Shown: one piece after another, positions 32,556-41,748 of the stretch
Numbering within the stretch: the stretch's first letter is position 1
How the letters are laid out: the number at the start of each line of letters is the position of its first letter
Origin: Paenibacillus terricola
GTDB lineage: Bacteria > Bacillota > Bacilli > Paenibacillales > Paenibacillaceae
DNA length: 64,000 nucleotides
Direction of reading: 5' to 3'
NCBI RefSeq assembly: GCF_014779765.1
Contig: NZ_JACXZA010000005.1
Span: 610,470-674,469, forward strand
Notes under the pieces: model-generated
Seen by the model: the letters and a program-made list of their open reading frames with translations, nothing else
Databases searched by the model: none
Told to the model about the DNA's origin: nothing
Position numbers and translations under genes: made by a program

Positions 32556-33842
32556 CTACTTCTTCGTCACTTGGAAGTTATCTTCGATTAACAGCCAGTT
32601 CTGCGGGAAGCTCAGACCCAGCTTCCAATAGCTGATGCCGCGCAGCCCCAATTCCTTCAGCAAATCGAACTTCGCCTGGATCGAACGAGCATCCTCGAAC
32701 CAGACAATGTGCTCCTTGCCGTTATTGTCCCAATAGTTGAAATGCGGCGCCTGCGCCTCATAATCATATTGAATCGCAGCGTTATGTTGACGAGCGATAT
32801 TAATTGCCTGCTGCGGACTGACTGCCTTGGCGTACGCCCCTCCCTGTACAAAAGGAAGCGTCCAATCGTAACCGTACAAATTTTGCCCCATCATAATCTT
32901 CGAGGCCGGCATCTCGGTCAGCGCATACTCGAGCACCCGCCGCACAGGACCAATCGGAGATACCGGCATTGGCGGACCGCCGCTGTAGCCCCATTCGTAC
33001 GTCATAATGACGACGAAGTCGACGATTTGCCCGTGCGTATGATAATCATGCGCCGTGTACCATTCCCCAGCCTGCGTCGCACTCGTCTTCGGAGCTAGCG
33101 CAGTCGAGATGAGCAGCCCTTCATTATGAATCCGCGTCGCCGCCTTGCGAAGAAAACGATTGTACGCCTCGCGGTCTTGCGGCCGAAGATGCTCGAGGTC
33201 GAAGTGAATGTCACGGAATCCTTGCGCCTTCGCCGTCTGAATGACATTGTCCAACAGCCGGTTCTGCACCTGCTCGTTGTTAAGAATGACATTACCGAGG
33301 TCCGCGCTGAATTGGCCATTCTCCAGATTCGTAACGACCATCATTAACACCGCACCGTTCTGGCGTGCAATCTCTCTTAAACCGCCGAGCGGTGGCGGCT
33401 TCAACGTCCCGTCGCGATTGATCTGGAAGCTGAACGGAGCCAGGTACGTGAGATGCGGCGCCGCCTCGCGGGACGCATTGAGCAGTGCAGGCGCGACATG
33501 ATTGCCGCGCGGCTCAACGTAAGCATTAATCTCCGCCGCACGCCGCGGTCTTGGCGGAATGTACAGCCGTGTCCCTGGCGTTAAGCTGCCGTTGATCGAG
33601 ATCTGATTCACTTCCGCCAGTCGCGCCGCCGTTGTACCATGGGTTCGCGCAATGCTAGTCAGCGTGTCGCCAGGCCGCACCCAATAATAGGACCCGACGA
33701 TCGGAATGACTAATGTTTGTCCGACGACCAGTGTCTCGGACGGCGATATTTCATTCGCTTCCGCGATCGTTGCAACAGGTATTCCATATGTTTGCGATAG
33801 CTGATAGAGCGATTGTCCGGACTGTATGACATGAATTTGCAT
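32556..33842 (-). CDS. sleL: Spore cortex-lytic enzyme with two LysM domains and GH18 domain (SleL/YaaH)
   Basis: A 428-residue protein, close to the known size of SleL/YaaH. Two LysM domains come first (MQIHVIQSGQSLYQLSQTYG, about 1-48; SYYWVRPGDTLTSIARTHG, about 51-96). A GH18 catalytic domain follows (about 105-428), with the acid in GFRDIHFDLEHLRPQDREAY (variant of DxxDxDxE) and YDWTLPF and GISYWKLGLSFPQNWLL strands. There is no signal peptide, as usual for this family, which is made in the mother cell. The enzyme acts as an N-acetylglucosaminidase on cortex fragments containing muramic-delta-lactam during germination. The ATG follows GAGGAGG. It is monocistronic with a terminator. Confidence 0.9.
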   Translation of the reverse strand: MQIHVIQSGQSLYQLSQTYGIPVATIAEANEISPSETLVVGQTLVIPIVGSYYWVRPGDTLTSIARTHGTTAARLAEVNQISINGSLTPGTRLYIPPRPRRAAEINAYVEPRGNHVAPALLNASREAAPHLTYLAPFSFQINRDGTLKPPPLGGLREIARQNGAVLMMVVTNLENGQFSADLGNVILNNEQVQNRLLDNVIQTAKAQGFRDIHFDLEHLRPQDREAYNRFLRKAATRIHNEGLLISTALAPKTSATQAGEWYTAHDYHTHGQIVDFVVIMTYEWGYSGGPPMPVSPIGPVRRVLEYALTEMPASKIMMGQNLYGYDWTLPFVQGGAYAKAVSPQQAINIARQHNAAIQYDYEAQAPHFNYWDNNGKEHIVWFEDARSIQAKFDLLKELGLRGISYWKLGLSFPQNWLLIEDNFQVTKK

Positions 33843-34062
33843 AACAGCCTCCTCACCTTATGGTTACGACATCCAACTGGCATCAATTAATGCGTATTCC
33901 ATAGTAGAGGCGTTAGACCATCATGGACGAAGACCCGTCTGTCCTTTTTTAGCTTGTAAAAATAAACAATCCCCAACCTGCATGAGGCCAAGGATTATTC
34001 AACACGTCGAAGGTATCCGAGTCAGAAGAGCCCAAAGCTCCTATTTTGGTATAATAAAGAGA
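33843..34062. other. Intergenic region upstream of sleL
   Basis: No gene is seen. A weak imperfect hairpin (AATCC...GGATT, near 33970-34000) has no clear role. The sleL promoter must lie here; I could not identify convincing sporulation sigma-factor boxes. Confidence 0.4.
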
Positions 34063-34095
34063 GGGGCTGTTCCTTAAAGGACAGCCCCCCCCTCT
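34063..34095 (-). terminator. Terminator after the propeller-protein gene
   Basis: GGGGCTGT (34063-34070) and ACAGCCCC (34081-34088) with an inner CCTT/AAGG stem form a strong hairpin. The following minus-strand tract is CTCTCTTTATT. Confidence 0.75.
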
Positions 34096-34103
34096 TATTG
34101 CGA

Positions 34104-35366
34104 TTACTTTCTCATAATAGCTGCAATCCTATACATTCCTACATCTCCATTCGAAGATACGGCAACCCCTTCTGGACTAACATAAAGCGGGAGGTACGTT
34201 CCCCTCGTCTCCTTTTCATCCTTCGACAGTACAATGAAACGCTCGTTACCATTCGGATCAACGGAGTAGAGATGCCCGCCGTTATCAAGAAAATAAGCAT
34301 TGCCCTGTGCATCACTCATCAACTCGCGAATAGATGAGTATCCACTGAAGCGAATTTTATAGTGCCAGATGACCTGGCCCTTCTCATTGAACTTAACGAT
34401 TCCATTGCCCGAGGCCACTCCATTCTTGTCGATTTTCTCCGGGGCATAGAATCCTCCTTTCCTATCATTCGGAAGCATTGATCGATCCAAGGCAGCATAA
34501 TCAAGATTCGGACTAGCAACTGGTTTACCTGTTGCCGCATCATAATACTGATGCTTCATATGCTGATAGCTTATAAGGTAACGGTCATCCCCGACCAGTC
34601 CGAGTATATCGGACCCTAGCTGTGCCCGCCAGACCAGCTGCTGCTTCGCATCTCGTTTCTCTACCCAGCCTTCCTCATCCTGCATGAACAAACTTCCATT
34701 ACCGTCCACTAGAATATCCCATGTCTTTGTCTGCAACAAATTGAGGCTATTCGTATACGTCGGCACCTGCATCTCCCACACTAACTTCCCGTTCTGTATG
34801 CACACTATGGAGTTGTTCGTAACAGTATAGAAGGAGCTCTGCGGCCCTAACGCCCATACAGGAACAAACATTTGCTGTGGTTCCTCGAATACATATTTCC
34901 ATTTCAATTGTCCTTTCAAGTCGAACGCATACAGCAAATTCGGCTCCTTGGCTTGTAAGTTAATAGAAGGCAGTACATATACATATAAAATGTTATCGGG
35001 GCCGATTATCAATTGTCGGTATCCGTCTCCCGGAACAGATACTTTCCACATCTGTTTTCCCTTAGTATCAAAGGCAGCCAGCACTTGCTCTTTAACATGT
35101 TTGAACACATTGAAATTGTCGAGTGCATATGTCCATTTGGTCGTGGGTGAATAGTACATATCCTTTGGTGTATTCGCCTGCGATAGACTCGTGAATTGGT
35201 AGGATCCAACCCCTCTGAACTGGCCATGTGATTCGTTTCCGAGCTTTACAGTAGTAAACTGACTGGGTGGAATTTGCGTTAAGCTGCCCCCTGCCAGAGC
35301 GGAACTGGTCGTCATAAGCAGTCCCGCACATAGAACAATGAAGCCCCACACCATTAACTTCCTCAT
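34104..35366 (-). CDS. Secreted PQQ-like beta-propeller protein
   Basis: The start at ATG 35366 has GAGGTG six bases upstream. A signal peptide (MRKLMVWGFIVLCAGLLMTT to about residue 27, ALA-GG) is followed by about 390 residues of repeated blades. Each blade shows a YAFDLKGQLKWKYVF, VLAAFDTKGKQMWKVSV, VEKRDAKQQLVWRAQL or IVKFNEKGQVIWHYKI strand pattern, characteristic of PQQ/WD-like beta-propellers that read (F/Y)D..G...W. There are about six such units. No cofactor-binding residues can be defined. It is likely an extracellular or wall-associated binding protein of unknown ligand. Confidence 0.8.
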   Translation of the reverse strand: MRKLMVWGFIVLCAGLLMTTSSALAGGSLTQIPPSQFTTVKLGNESHGQFRGVGSYQFTSLSQANTPKDMYYSPTTKWTYALDNFNVFKHVKEQVLAAFDTKGKQMWKVSVPGDGYRQLIIGPDNILYVYVLPSINLQAKEPNLLYAFDLKGQLKWKYVFEEPQQMFVPVWALGPQSSFYTVTNNSIVCIQNGKLVWEMQVPTYTNSLNLLQTKTWDILVDGNGSLFMQDEEGWVEKRDAKQQLVWRAQLGSDILGLVGDDRYLISYQHMKHQYYDAATGKPVASPNLDYAALDRSMLPNDRKGGFYAPEKIDKNGVASGNGIVKFNEKGQVIWHYKIRFSGYSSIRELMSDAQGNAYFLDNGGHLYSVDPNGNERFIVLSKDEKETRGTYLPLYVSPEGVAVSSNGDVGMYRIAAIMRK

Positions 35367-35498
35367 TCGCTGCACCTCATTAAGTATTTAGACTACTAGA
35401 ATCTCAAACCACTAATGCTAAGTGACTAATTCGTTGCATTCATTAAAAATCCTTGTAAATAAAAGGATATGATATAATGACAACAAAAAAACCGCTCC

Positions 35499-36896
35499 CT
35501 ATTCGGATGCAGGCAGTTGTTGACGAATCTCTTCATACAGCCGTTCCGTTACCATTGGATCTTTATCGTTGTAGATGATATAGCCATCCGCCAGCTTAAT
35601 CTGAATGTAAGGCGGATTGTTTTTGAATATGTACAGTCTCGTCTTCCCTAATTCCTTCAAGCTGAAATGTCCGCGCGCATACTTATTAGTCGCTTCCCCT
35701 TCTGTCTTCATGCCTGAAGGAACTCGCTCAATAAGCGTCATCTGCTTGATATCGTCTGCATTGAAAGAATAGGAATACATCGGATAATCGATCTTCACTC
35801 GATGCTCCGCCGTCACCACAAGACTAGGAGCGGTAAACTCCGCTCGGACAACAATGAAGCATGCACCTGCAATAACTGCAAAGATAAGGCCAAACATGCC
35901 CCACATCATGATTTTTCCGGCCGTCGTACCTGTGTTGATCGTCATCCCTATCCCAACTCGCTTCTCGACCATCACGCTGCGGTCCATCGGATTATGATAA
36001 GTGAAGCCGTTCGCCCAGTATTCATCATCGTCCGTGTAGATCGGTTTGTCGTCCAACGCTAATAATTCACGCTCTCGCTCGCTGATCGTACGATACACCT
36101 GCCAAATCCATAGTATCGGAATGGCTGCCAATAGAATCGACATCGTGAGCCACACACCGAACGAAGCTGAGTCATCGGCATGAACTAACATTGCTAGCAC
36201 TAGGAAGTGAACATTCTCGATCACCGCTACCGTCAGCCATAGATAAGATAAGCTTCTGCGGTTCGCCTGGTTCAAGCTCACATTCACTTCGCTGTTGGCA
36301 CTATACACCTTCGACTTCACTCGTCGTGCTTGAATGGAGATGAACCACAGCAGGGCCGTTATGAAGAGCCCCGACAATGTAACGGATAGCATCGAAGCAT
36401 CCATACGCATGCCCCACAACATTAGTCCAATCGATAGGGCGAATGGAATCGCGAACAGCCATGCGGGAGCCATATGCTTATTCTTCAAATAAGCTGCACG
36501 CAAATCGGTTGTAATCACTCTCTTCTTCCCGACGAACCATTCCTTCTCTCGCTTCAATGCCAGCGTCTCGCGGAAAGCACGGCGGAACGGGACTGCCATG
36601 ACAATGAAGAATGCGGTAAGCCAAGCGAAGTAATAAAGGGTCTGGTACGCGATCCAGTTGTACGACACGATAAATGGAATGAGCAGCAATGTCATCCATA
36701 GGCTGACCTGTACGAAACGCTTTTTGAACCGGAGCTGAATACTTTGAATGTTCGAGTCATCCATCACATGTTCCGGAAGCGTAATCGCGAACAGCATTCC
36801 TTTCGCATATCGTGCTTGCGGCCAATAGACAGCAAGCATGACGATGTAGCACAATATGATTGTTCCTAACAAGATCGCCGTATAAATAACCGTCAC
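35499..36896 (-). CDS. DUF1648/DUF5808 multi-pass membrane protein
   Basis: About eight to ten transmembrane helices. The segment ANGFTYHNPMDRSVMVEKR followed by GIGMTINTG is the DUF5808 signature, and the helices before it fit DUF1648-type proteins. The C-terminal 100 residues form a soluble extracytoplasmic beta domain (VVTAEHRVKIDYPMYSYSF). I start it at GTG 36896, 35 bases after the GntR stop. A longer frame reaches an ATG at 36971, overlapping the regulator, but lacks a ribosome site. Such proteins are usually encoded next to YtrA-type GntR repressors, as here, and their biochemical role is unknown. An AACTGC/GCGGTT hairpin with T7 overlaps the stop as a possible terminator. Confidence 0.8.
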   Translation of the reverse strand: MTVIYTAILLGTIILCYIVMLAVYWPQARYAKGMLFAITLPEHVMDDSNIQSIQLRFKKRFVQVSLWMTLLLIPFIVSYNWIAYQTLYYFAWLTAFFIVMAVPFRRAFRETLALKREKEWFVGKKRVITTDLRAAYLKNKHMAPAWLFAIPFALSIGLMLWGMRMDASMLSVTLSGLFITALLWFISIQARRVKSKVYSANSEVNVSLNQANRRSLSYLWLTVAVIENVHFLVLAMLVHADDSASFGVWLTMSILLAAIPILWIWQVYRTISERERELLALDDKPIYTDDDEYWANGFTYHNPMDRSVMVEKRVGIGMTINTGTTAGKIMMWGMFGLIFAVIAGACFIVVRAEFTAPSLVVTAEHRVKIDYPMYSYSFNADDIKQMTLIERVPSGMKTEGEATNKYARGHFSLKELGKTRLYIFKNNPPYIQIKLADGYIIYNDKDPMVTERLYEEIRQQLPASE

Positions 36897-36931
36897 CTCA
36901 TCGCAGCTAGTAGTAGAATGTTGCCGTCTCG

Positions 36932-37312
36932 TTAGGTCTGGTAAGCCATCTTGGCGAAAATCTGTCCGCATAACGTCTGGAAACGCGACTGGTCCACACC
37001 TTGAATCGCCGCCTGCGCGATAATAAGCTGAAGCTGATGGGTCAACTGCTCGGTAGGCTCCTGCCCGACCGCTGCTCGTGGAGCAACCTTCGCACCATGC
37101 CGCCGATCAATGACGATATACCCTTCCTGCTTCAGCAAGGCATACGTCTTATTCACGGTCATGGTGTTAATGCCCAGATCCTCGGCAAGCTGCCGCACAG
37201 ATGGCAGCCTCTCCTGCTCTGCCAACGTTCCCATGGCAATTCCTATCACAATCTGATTGCGCAGCTGCTCATACAGCGGCGTCTCGCTGTCTAATTCCAA
37301 TGAAATGATCAT
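36932..37312 (-). CDS. GntR family transcriptional regulator, YtrA subfamily
   Basis: A 126-residue repressor. The winged helix-turn-helix spans residues 1-75, with PLYEQLRNQIVIGIAMGTL, LPSVRQLAEDLGINTMTVNKTYALLKQEGYI. The effector region is reduced to about 45 residues of helical dimerisation tail, as in the YtrA subfamily. The ATG has GAGGT upstream. A symmetrical 21-base site lies over its promoter (37350-37370), consistent with autorepression. It is cotranscribed with the DUF1648 membrane protein, an arrangement usual for YtrA-like regulators, which otherwise pair with ABC transporters. Confidence 0.9.
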   Translation of the reverse strand: MIISLELDSETPLYEQLRNQIVIGIAMGTLAEQERLPSVRQLAEDLGINTMTVNKTYALLKQEGYIVIDRRHGAKVAPRAAVGQEPTEQLTHQLQLIIAQAAIQGVDQSRFQTLCGQIFAKMAYQT

Positions 37313-37349
37313 GCTTCATTACCTCAAAGTCTTCATCAATTTTATTTTA

Positions 37350-37370
37350 TGTATTATATATACTAATACA
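37350..37370 (-). promoter_or_regulatory. Candidate YtrA-type operator overlapping the gntR promoter
   Basis: TGTATTA (37350-37356) and TAATACA (37364-37370) are perfect inverted arms with a seven-base spacer. A minus-strand TATAAT (37353-37358) lies inside, so binding would block RNA polymerase. Confidence 0.6.
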
Positions 37371-37402
37371 AATAATACTTAATGTCTATAGATCCTGGGA
37401 AA

Positions 37403-37443
37403 GCAAAAGCCAAGCAGCTGTCTAATTAGACAACTGCTTGGCT
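37403..37443 (-). terminator. Rho-independent terminator after the GH43 gene
   Basis: AGCCAAGCAG-TGTCTAA and TTAGACA-CTGCTTGGCT form a stem of about 17 pairs (37408-37443). The minus-strand tail is TTTTGCTTT. Confidence 0.88.
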
Positions 37444-37468
37444 CTCATGTATTAGGATGAACAGAAAC

Positions 37469-39574
37469 TTACTTCGATCCCCAAATCGCCGTGTTGTTCG
37501 AACCGATCAACGAGAACGTCATCACTTCGGTATGGGCTGACAACTCGTTTCTTTGCTTGAAGAAGATGCCTTTGTACGTGACGCCGCCGATTACCATCGT
37601 GCAGTAGTAGGAGCCCGACGTGCTCGACCACGTACCGGTGACGCTGCCCGAGATCGTGCCGTTCGAATTAAGTGTTACGCTCTGAGTCGTCAGCATGCCA
37701 ACGCCGGAAGTCGCCGCATCCAGACCCATGTTGACGAACTGATACGTGCCTTGCATGTCGCTAGCACTGTAGCCAGTGGATGAAATACTGCTGCCCAAGA
37801 ACTCATAAACTGCCGTTACCGGCCACTTATCAACGTTTAGGAACTGCTGGTGCACACGAACCTCATGCCCTTCCGTTCCATTATTGAACCGTGTGTGGTA
37901 CACGAGATAGCGCAGGCCATCCGTATCAATCAATGCCGAGTTGTGACCGCCGGACTTATAGCCAAGCGTCAGACCGGACAAGTTGTAGTTGCCGAACAGC
38001 TTAATGCCGTAGTTGCCCTGCGTAATGGATGCGGAAGAGTACACAGCCGAGTTGCCTGCCGCGTCCGTATATGTTCCGTTGATTGACGTCGAACGGTACA
38101 CGCGAATGTGATAGCCGCCTGCATTAGCCAAGCCGCCGTAAGTTACGTACAAATAGTAGTAGCCAGCGCTTGCATCATATACGATGAATGGGCCTTCGCC
38201 GGATTTGCCGTAGCCCCCGGCGATACGCTTGCCGAAGTAACGGTCCGTGTCGCCGCTGTCAGCGCCCGGGTAGATCGGCTGGCCAGTCGACTTGTTGATC
38301 TGGAGAATGTAGATGCCGCCGGACCATGAGCCATAACTCATCCACAGGTTACCGCTGCTGTCATACGTCAGCGCAGGGTCGATCGCATTCGGGAACAACG
38401 TATTGTTGAACCCGCCGCTGCTATTGAACCAACCGCTTCGCGTACCCGACAACGTACCTTTATCGATCAGGTCTTGGATGTTCGTATTTTTGTACCAAAT
38501 ATCAACGGTCTTCGTACCCAGCGACGACGTCGTCGTGATCGGGCTGCTTGCGCTCGTAAATCCGGAATAGACGATCGTATCGACATATTCGAATGGTCCC
38601 GTTACGGACTTCGATACGCCATAACCGATTGCGGAACGCATATAAGTCGACGACGTGCAGTAGTACATCATGTATGCGCCAGTCGAACCGTCCGCCCATA
38701 CATACGAGGAGTTATAGATAATAGCCGGCGCCCATACGGATGTGCCGCCCGAGCTGTCTTGATCGTTATATCCTGCATATGCGAATGAACGAGCCAACGC
38801 TGAAGTGAGCGCTGCGCTTGCAGCACGCGAGGAGTTGCCCGTACCGCCAGCTTTGATCAGCTTCCACTTCTGCATGTCGCCGCCCCAATAAGGCCACTGC
38901 TCCACATTACCGCCTGCCGTTGTACTGCCGTTCAATACATCAAGTGCTGAAGCGTAACCAGACGATTTCGTCAGGAATGCGACGGTGCCGTCGTCATTCT
39001 GCTGAATTTTGAACAGCTGCATCGTGCCGCCCCAATACGTCCATTGATCAATGTTCGTACCGTTGGCAGACGAGCCGTTATACACATCAACACTGCTCTT
39101 ATACGCAGAAGCGCCCGTCAGCAAATAATAGTCACCGCTACCGTAATAAACAATGCGGAACTTCTGAGCGTCCGCCCCGTTATACGACCACTGGCGAATG
39201 TTCGCGCCATCCGCGGCCGATCCGTTCTCAACATCCAGATAGAGTCCGCTGTTCTTGTTCTTAATATAGTAATAGCCTTCATACGTCTGTGCGCCGTATA
39301 GACTCGTATTCGTATAGCCCTGCGTGCCAATATACGACCAGTTTCTTAGATCGGTGCTCGATGCTTGTGCAACATGCGAGCCATAGATATAATATTTGCC
39401 TGTCGTCGAATCGTAATAAACATTCGGATCGTGCACCGATACCCTCGTAGTCGACGACGTGGTATTCGATATAGCCGCACCGAACGCGCTGCTGCTCACA
39501 CTGACAATGAACAACACGCAGATGACGGTCATAATCAGGAGCTTATTAGTCCAAATTCGCTGTGTACGCTGCAT
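37469..39574 (-). CDS. Secreted GH43 arabinan endo-1,5-alpha-L-arabinosidase with inserted ricin-type lectin domain
   Basis: The start MQRTQRIWTNK at 39574 gives a signal peptide ending VSSSAFGA. A GH43 five-bladed propeller begins with VSVHDPNVYYDSTTGKYYIYGSH, where the catalytic base Asp is in HDPNV. It is then interrupted by about 140 residues of ricin-B-like repeats (YIKNKNSGLYLDVENGS, NIRQWSYNGADAQKFRI, TNIDQWTYWGG, NVEQWPYWGGDMQKWKLI). The propeller resumes with SSGGTSVWAPAIIY and FNNTLFPNAIDPALTYDSSGNLWMSYGSW, and the acid region is in GYGKSGEGPFIVY. A beta domain of about 100 residues ends the protein. It should cleave alpha-1,5-arabinan outside the cell, with the lectin binding sugar. 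A cre-like site and a palindromic operator lie upstream. Confidence 0.88.
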   Translation of the reverse strand: MQRTQRIWTNKLLIMTVICVLFIVSVSSSAFGAAISNTTSSTTRVSVHDPNVYYDSTTGKYYIYGSHVAQASSTDLRNWSYIGTQGYTNTSLYGAQTYEGYYYIKNKNSGLYLDVENGSAADGANIRQWSYNGADAQKFRIVYYGSGDYYLLTGASAYKSSVDVYNGSSANGTNIDQWTYWGGTMQLFKIQQNDDGTVAFLTKSSGYASALDVLNGSTTAGGNVEQWPYWGGDMQKWKLIKAGGTGNSSRAASAALTSALARSFAYAGYNDQDSSGGTSVWAPAIIYNSSYVWADGSTGAYMMYYCTSSTYMRSAIGYGVSKSVTGPFEYVDTIVYSGFTSASSPITTTSSLGTKTVDIWYKNTNIQDLIDKGTLSGTRSGWFNSSGGFNNTLFPNAIDPALTYDSSGNLWMSYGSWSGGIYILQINKSTGQPIYPGADSGDTDRYFGKRIAGGYGKSGEGPFIVYDASAGYYYLYVTYGGLANAGGYHIRVYRSTSINGTYTDAAGNSAVYSSASITQGNYGIKLFGNYNLSGLTLGYKSGGHNSALIDTDGLRYLVYHTRFNNGTEGHEVRVHQQFLNVDKWPVTAVYEFLGSSISSTGYSASDMQGTYQFVNMGLDAATSGVGMLTTQSVTLNSNGTISGSVTGTWSSTSGSYYCTMVIGGVTYKGIFFKQRNELSAHTEVMTFSLIGSNNTAIWGSK

Positions 39575-39609
39575 TTCGTTAAACAATCCCCTCTCATGTG
39601 CAAAGTTTA

Positions 39610-39623
39610 GGAAAACGCTTATG
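39610..39623. promoter_or_regulatory. Weak second cre-like site
   Basis: GGAAAACGCTTATG matches the cre core AAANCGNTT but has three outer mismatches. It lies 36 bases before the GH43 start. Confidence 0.35.
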
Positions 39624-39666
39624 GATTGGAGAGCCTCACCTGTCATCACCGGATGATTGAATGCCG

Positions 39667-39680
39667 GTTAAGCGCTTACA
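39667..39680. promoter_or_regulatory. Catabolite-responsive element (cre)-like site
   Basis: GTTAAGCGCTTACA differs at two positions from the optimal CcpA site TGTAAGCGCTTACA. It is placed downstream of the mapped promoter of the arabinanase gene, where CcpA would act as a roadblock. Confidence 0.6.
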
Positions 39681-39792
39681 AAACAATAAACGATTTAAGA
39701 GTTGACCCCCTCCTCTCACGTCCCGCACACGAAGAGCCCCACTACAGCCGATCGTCTGAAAGACGATGACACAGTTGAATTGTTACGTTTTT

Positions 39793-39841
39793 GTTAACTG
39801 GTTAACGAAACCATTATAACCAAACTCAATTCAGTTGGCTA
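39793..39841 (-). promoter_or_regulatory. Promoter of the arabinanase gene with palindromic operator
   Basis: A minus-strand TATAAT lies at 39813-39818, with a TAGCCA -35 box at 17-base spacing. Immediately downstream, covering the expected transcription start, is GTTAAC-TG-GTTAAC (39793-39806), a perfect inverted repeat typical of a LacI- or GntR-type repressor site. Confidence 0.6.
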
Positions 39842-39997
39842 TTCTAAAATTTTCAGATCATTCAGAATGCTTCTAACGTTCCATTACCTAGGCCACTTAG
39901 AGGGAATCCCCCCCTGCTATAAGAAATGGTTCACAAGATCGAATCCCCACATCCGATTAACAAATATATGAATCACAATCCAACCTCCCGCTGTCTG
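39842..39997. other. Intergenic region, nothing further recognised
   Basis: AT-rich sequence between the arabinanase promoter and the chemoreceptor terminator. No ribosome site with an open frame is visible. Confidence 0.4.
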
Positions 39998-40030
39998 CAA
40001 AAAAAAAACCACATCCGCTCGGATGTGGTT
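39998..40030 (-). terminator. Rho-independent terminator after the chemoreceptor gene
   Basis: AACCACATCCG / CGGATGTGGTT (40007-40030) with a two-base loop and a ten-base A-run that becomes T10 on the minus strand. Confidence 0.92.
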
Positions 40031-40057
40031 TCTTAACCTGCTAAACCTTTAACCTGC

Positions 40058-41503
40058 CTATCGTTTAACGGTCTGATCCAGCTTCGTCATCAGCTCCTGC
40101 AGCTGCGAAATCGACGACACGATATCTTCCACATAACGCTGCTGCTCGATCGAGCTCGCCAACACCTCTTCAACGGACGCCGCCGACTGCTCTGTGAAGG
40201 ACGCCACTGTCGCAATCTCCTGAACGACCGTGTGGGATGCAGCGTTCAAGCCTTCGTTAAGCTCGCGAATATGGCCGGCCTGATCCTGCGCTTCAACTGC
40301 ATTCGTCTGAATGCCGCTGAACAACTGCGCCGCGCTCGCCGCTGAATCCTTGCCCGCTCCTACAATGACCTGCCCATGCTGCACCAGCCCTGTAGCTTGT
40401 CCGATCTTGGATTGGATCGAAGCGAGAATGCTTGCAATGTCAGTGGACGCATCCTGCGCGTGCTGCGCCAGCTTGCGAATCTCGGAAGCGACGACAGAGA
40501 AGCCTTTGCCCTGATCCCCGGCCCTTGCAGCTTCGATCGATGCGTTCAATGAAAGCAAGTTCGTCTGGTTAGCGATCTCTTGGATCGTCGTTACGATACT
40601 GCTGATTTTCTCATTCTGTTCATTGACCTCGTTCATTACGACGGATGTACTGCCTACCAACTGGTCAATCTCGTTCATATTGTGCGTTAGCTCTTCCATC
40701 TTGGAATGTCCAAGCAGCGTCAGCTCTGCCGTTTCCTTTGACTTCTCGCTCATGGAGACGGAGGCTTCCATCGTCGTGCTAATGCTTTCGCTCACTTGTA
40801 GGATAGCGTTCGAGATATCCGTAACACTAGTCGCTTGCGTCTCGATGCCGCTCGCGATTTCTTGGAATGCAATGACGACCTGCGAGGAGATCTCGCCGGT
40901 GTGACCCGCATTTTGCTGCAAGCTATGTATGGAATCGCCCAACACATTGACCGAACGCTTCACCTCGCCAAGTACGTCCTCCGTACGCGTTCTCGCTTCG
41001 GCCGACTCCTCTGCGCTAACTTCTGCTTTCTTAACGACCTTCGCTCCAAGTATGCTCTGCGCAATCAACGCCGCCAGCGTCACAACCTGGTAAGCGACCA
41101 GATCAACCGTCGGAACCGATGCGAAGATTTCCTTCGTCTCTCCAAAATAAACCGTCATCCCAATCGACAGTACGCCGCTCAGCACAATCGGACGATAGTC
41201 GTGATAAATCGAAATAATCGCCATTGCAAAATAGAGGAGATACAAGCTGTCAAACGTAGTGCCCTCTCGAATAAAGAAGAAGCTGATAACACCTAGCCCC
41301 ACGGATACCAAATAGCGAATATGAGGAACGGCAATCCTTCTCCATGTCAATCCGACACACAATAGGCAGAACGGAATTCCGACTATCGCCAGTGTCTTCT
41401 GGATTGCCTCATCCGAGATCGCGATCCCTAATAGAAGCGTTCCGATCAGCAGCCATACCATTAATTTGTTCTTCTTGTGCAGTTCCAGCAAGCTCGCGGA
41501 CAT
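40058..41503 (-). CDS. Methyl-accepting chemotaxis protein with polytopic membrane sensor
   Basis: The N-terminal 150 residues contain about six hydrophobic helices ([93 protein letters not shown]). There is no large extracellular ligand domain. No HAMP domain is evident. The C-terminal 300 residues are a coiled-coil signalling domain with the conserved tip [20 protein letters not shown] and [15 protein letters not shown], which binds CheW/CheA. A membrane-embedded sensor suggests detection of a membrane or energy-state signal. The ATG at 41503 follows AGAAGGG. It appears monocistronic. Confidence 0.9.
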   Translation of the reverse strand: MSASLLELHKKNKLMVWLLIGTLLLGIAISDEAIQKTLAIVGIPFCLLCVGLTWRRIAVPHIRYLVSVGLGVISFFFIREGTTFDSLYLLYFAMAIISIYHDYRPIVLSGVLSIGMTVYFGETKEIFASVPTVDLVAYQVVTLAALIAQSILGAKVVKKAEVSAEESAEARTRTEDVLGEVKRSVNVLGDSIHSLQQNAGHTGEISSQVVIAFQEIASGIETQATSVTDISNAILQVSESISTTMEASVSMSEKSKETAELTLLGHSKMEELTHNMNEIDQLVGSTSVVMNEVNEQNEKISSIVTTIQEIANQTNLLSLNASIEAARAGDQGKGFSVVASEIRKLAQHAQDASTDIASILASIQSKIGQATGLVQHGQVIVGAGKDSAASAAQLFSGIQTNAVEAQDQAGHIRELNEGLNAASHTVVQEIATVASFTEQSAASVEEVLASSIEQQRYVEDIVSSISQLQELMTKLDQTVKR

Positions 41504-41614
41504 GCTAACCCTTCTCTCCCCTTAAGTATGTACAATTGCTGCTCTCTAATGTTCTCATCCAAACAAACCATACATCATTGTTATCGGCTGCGGGATGTTG
41601 TTGGTTAAGAAGAG

Positions 41615-41641
41615 ACAAAAAAACTCAGCGGATCGCTGAGT
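41615..41641 (-). terminator. Second terminator after cstR
   Basis: ACTCAGCG-GAT-CGCTGAGT (41623-41641), with T7 following on the minus strand. Confidence 0.85.
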
Positions 41642-41690
41642 CCATAATCGGCTTAAATCTCCTGGCCCAATGCCGGCACCTGCTTGCCGA

Positions 41691-41725
41691 AGAAAAGCCT
41701 ACGCAGCAAATACTGCCGCGTAGGC
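41691..41725 (-). terminator. First terminator after cstR
   Basis: GCCTACGC / GCGTAGGC (41697-41704, 41718-41725), followed by TTTTC on the minus strand. Together with the hairpin at 41623-41641 it forms a tandem stop at the end of the persulfide island. Confidence 0.8.
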
Positions 41726-41748
41726 CTTCATTCGTCCTAACGAATACC

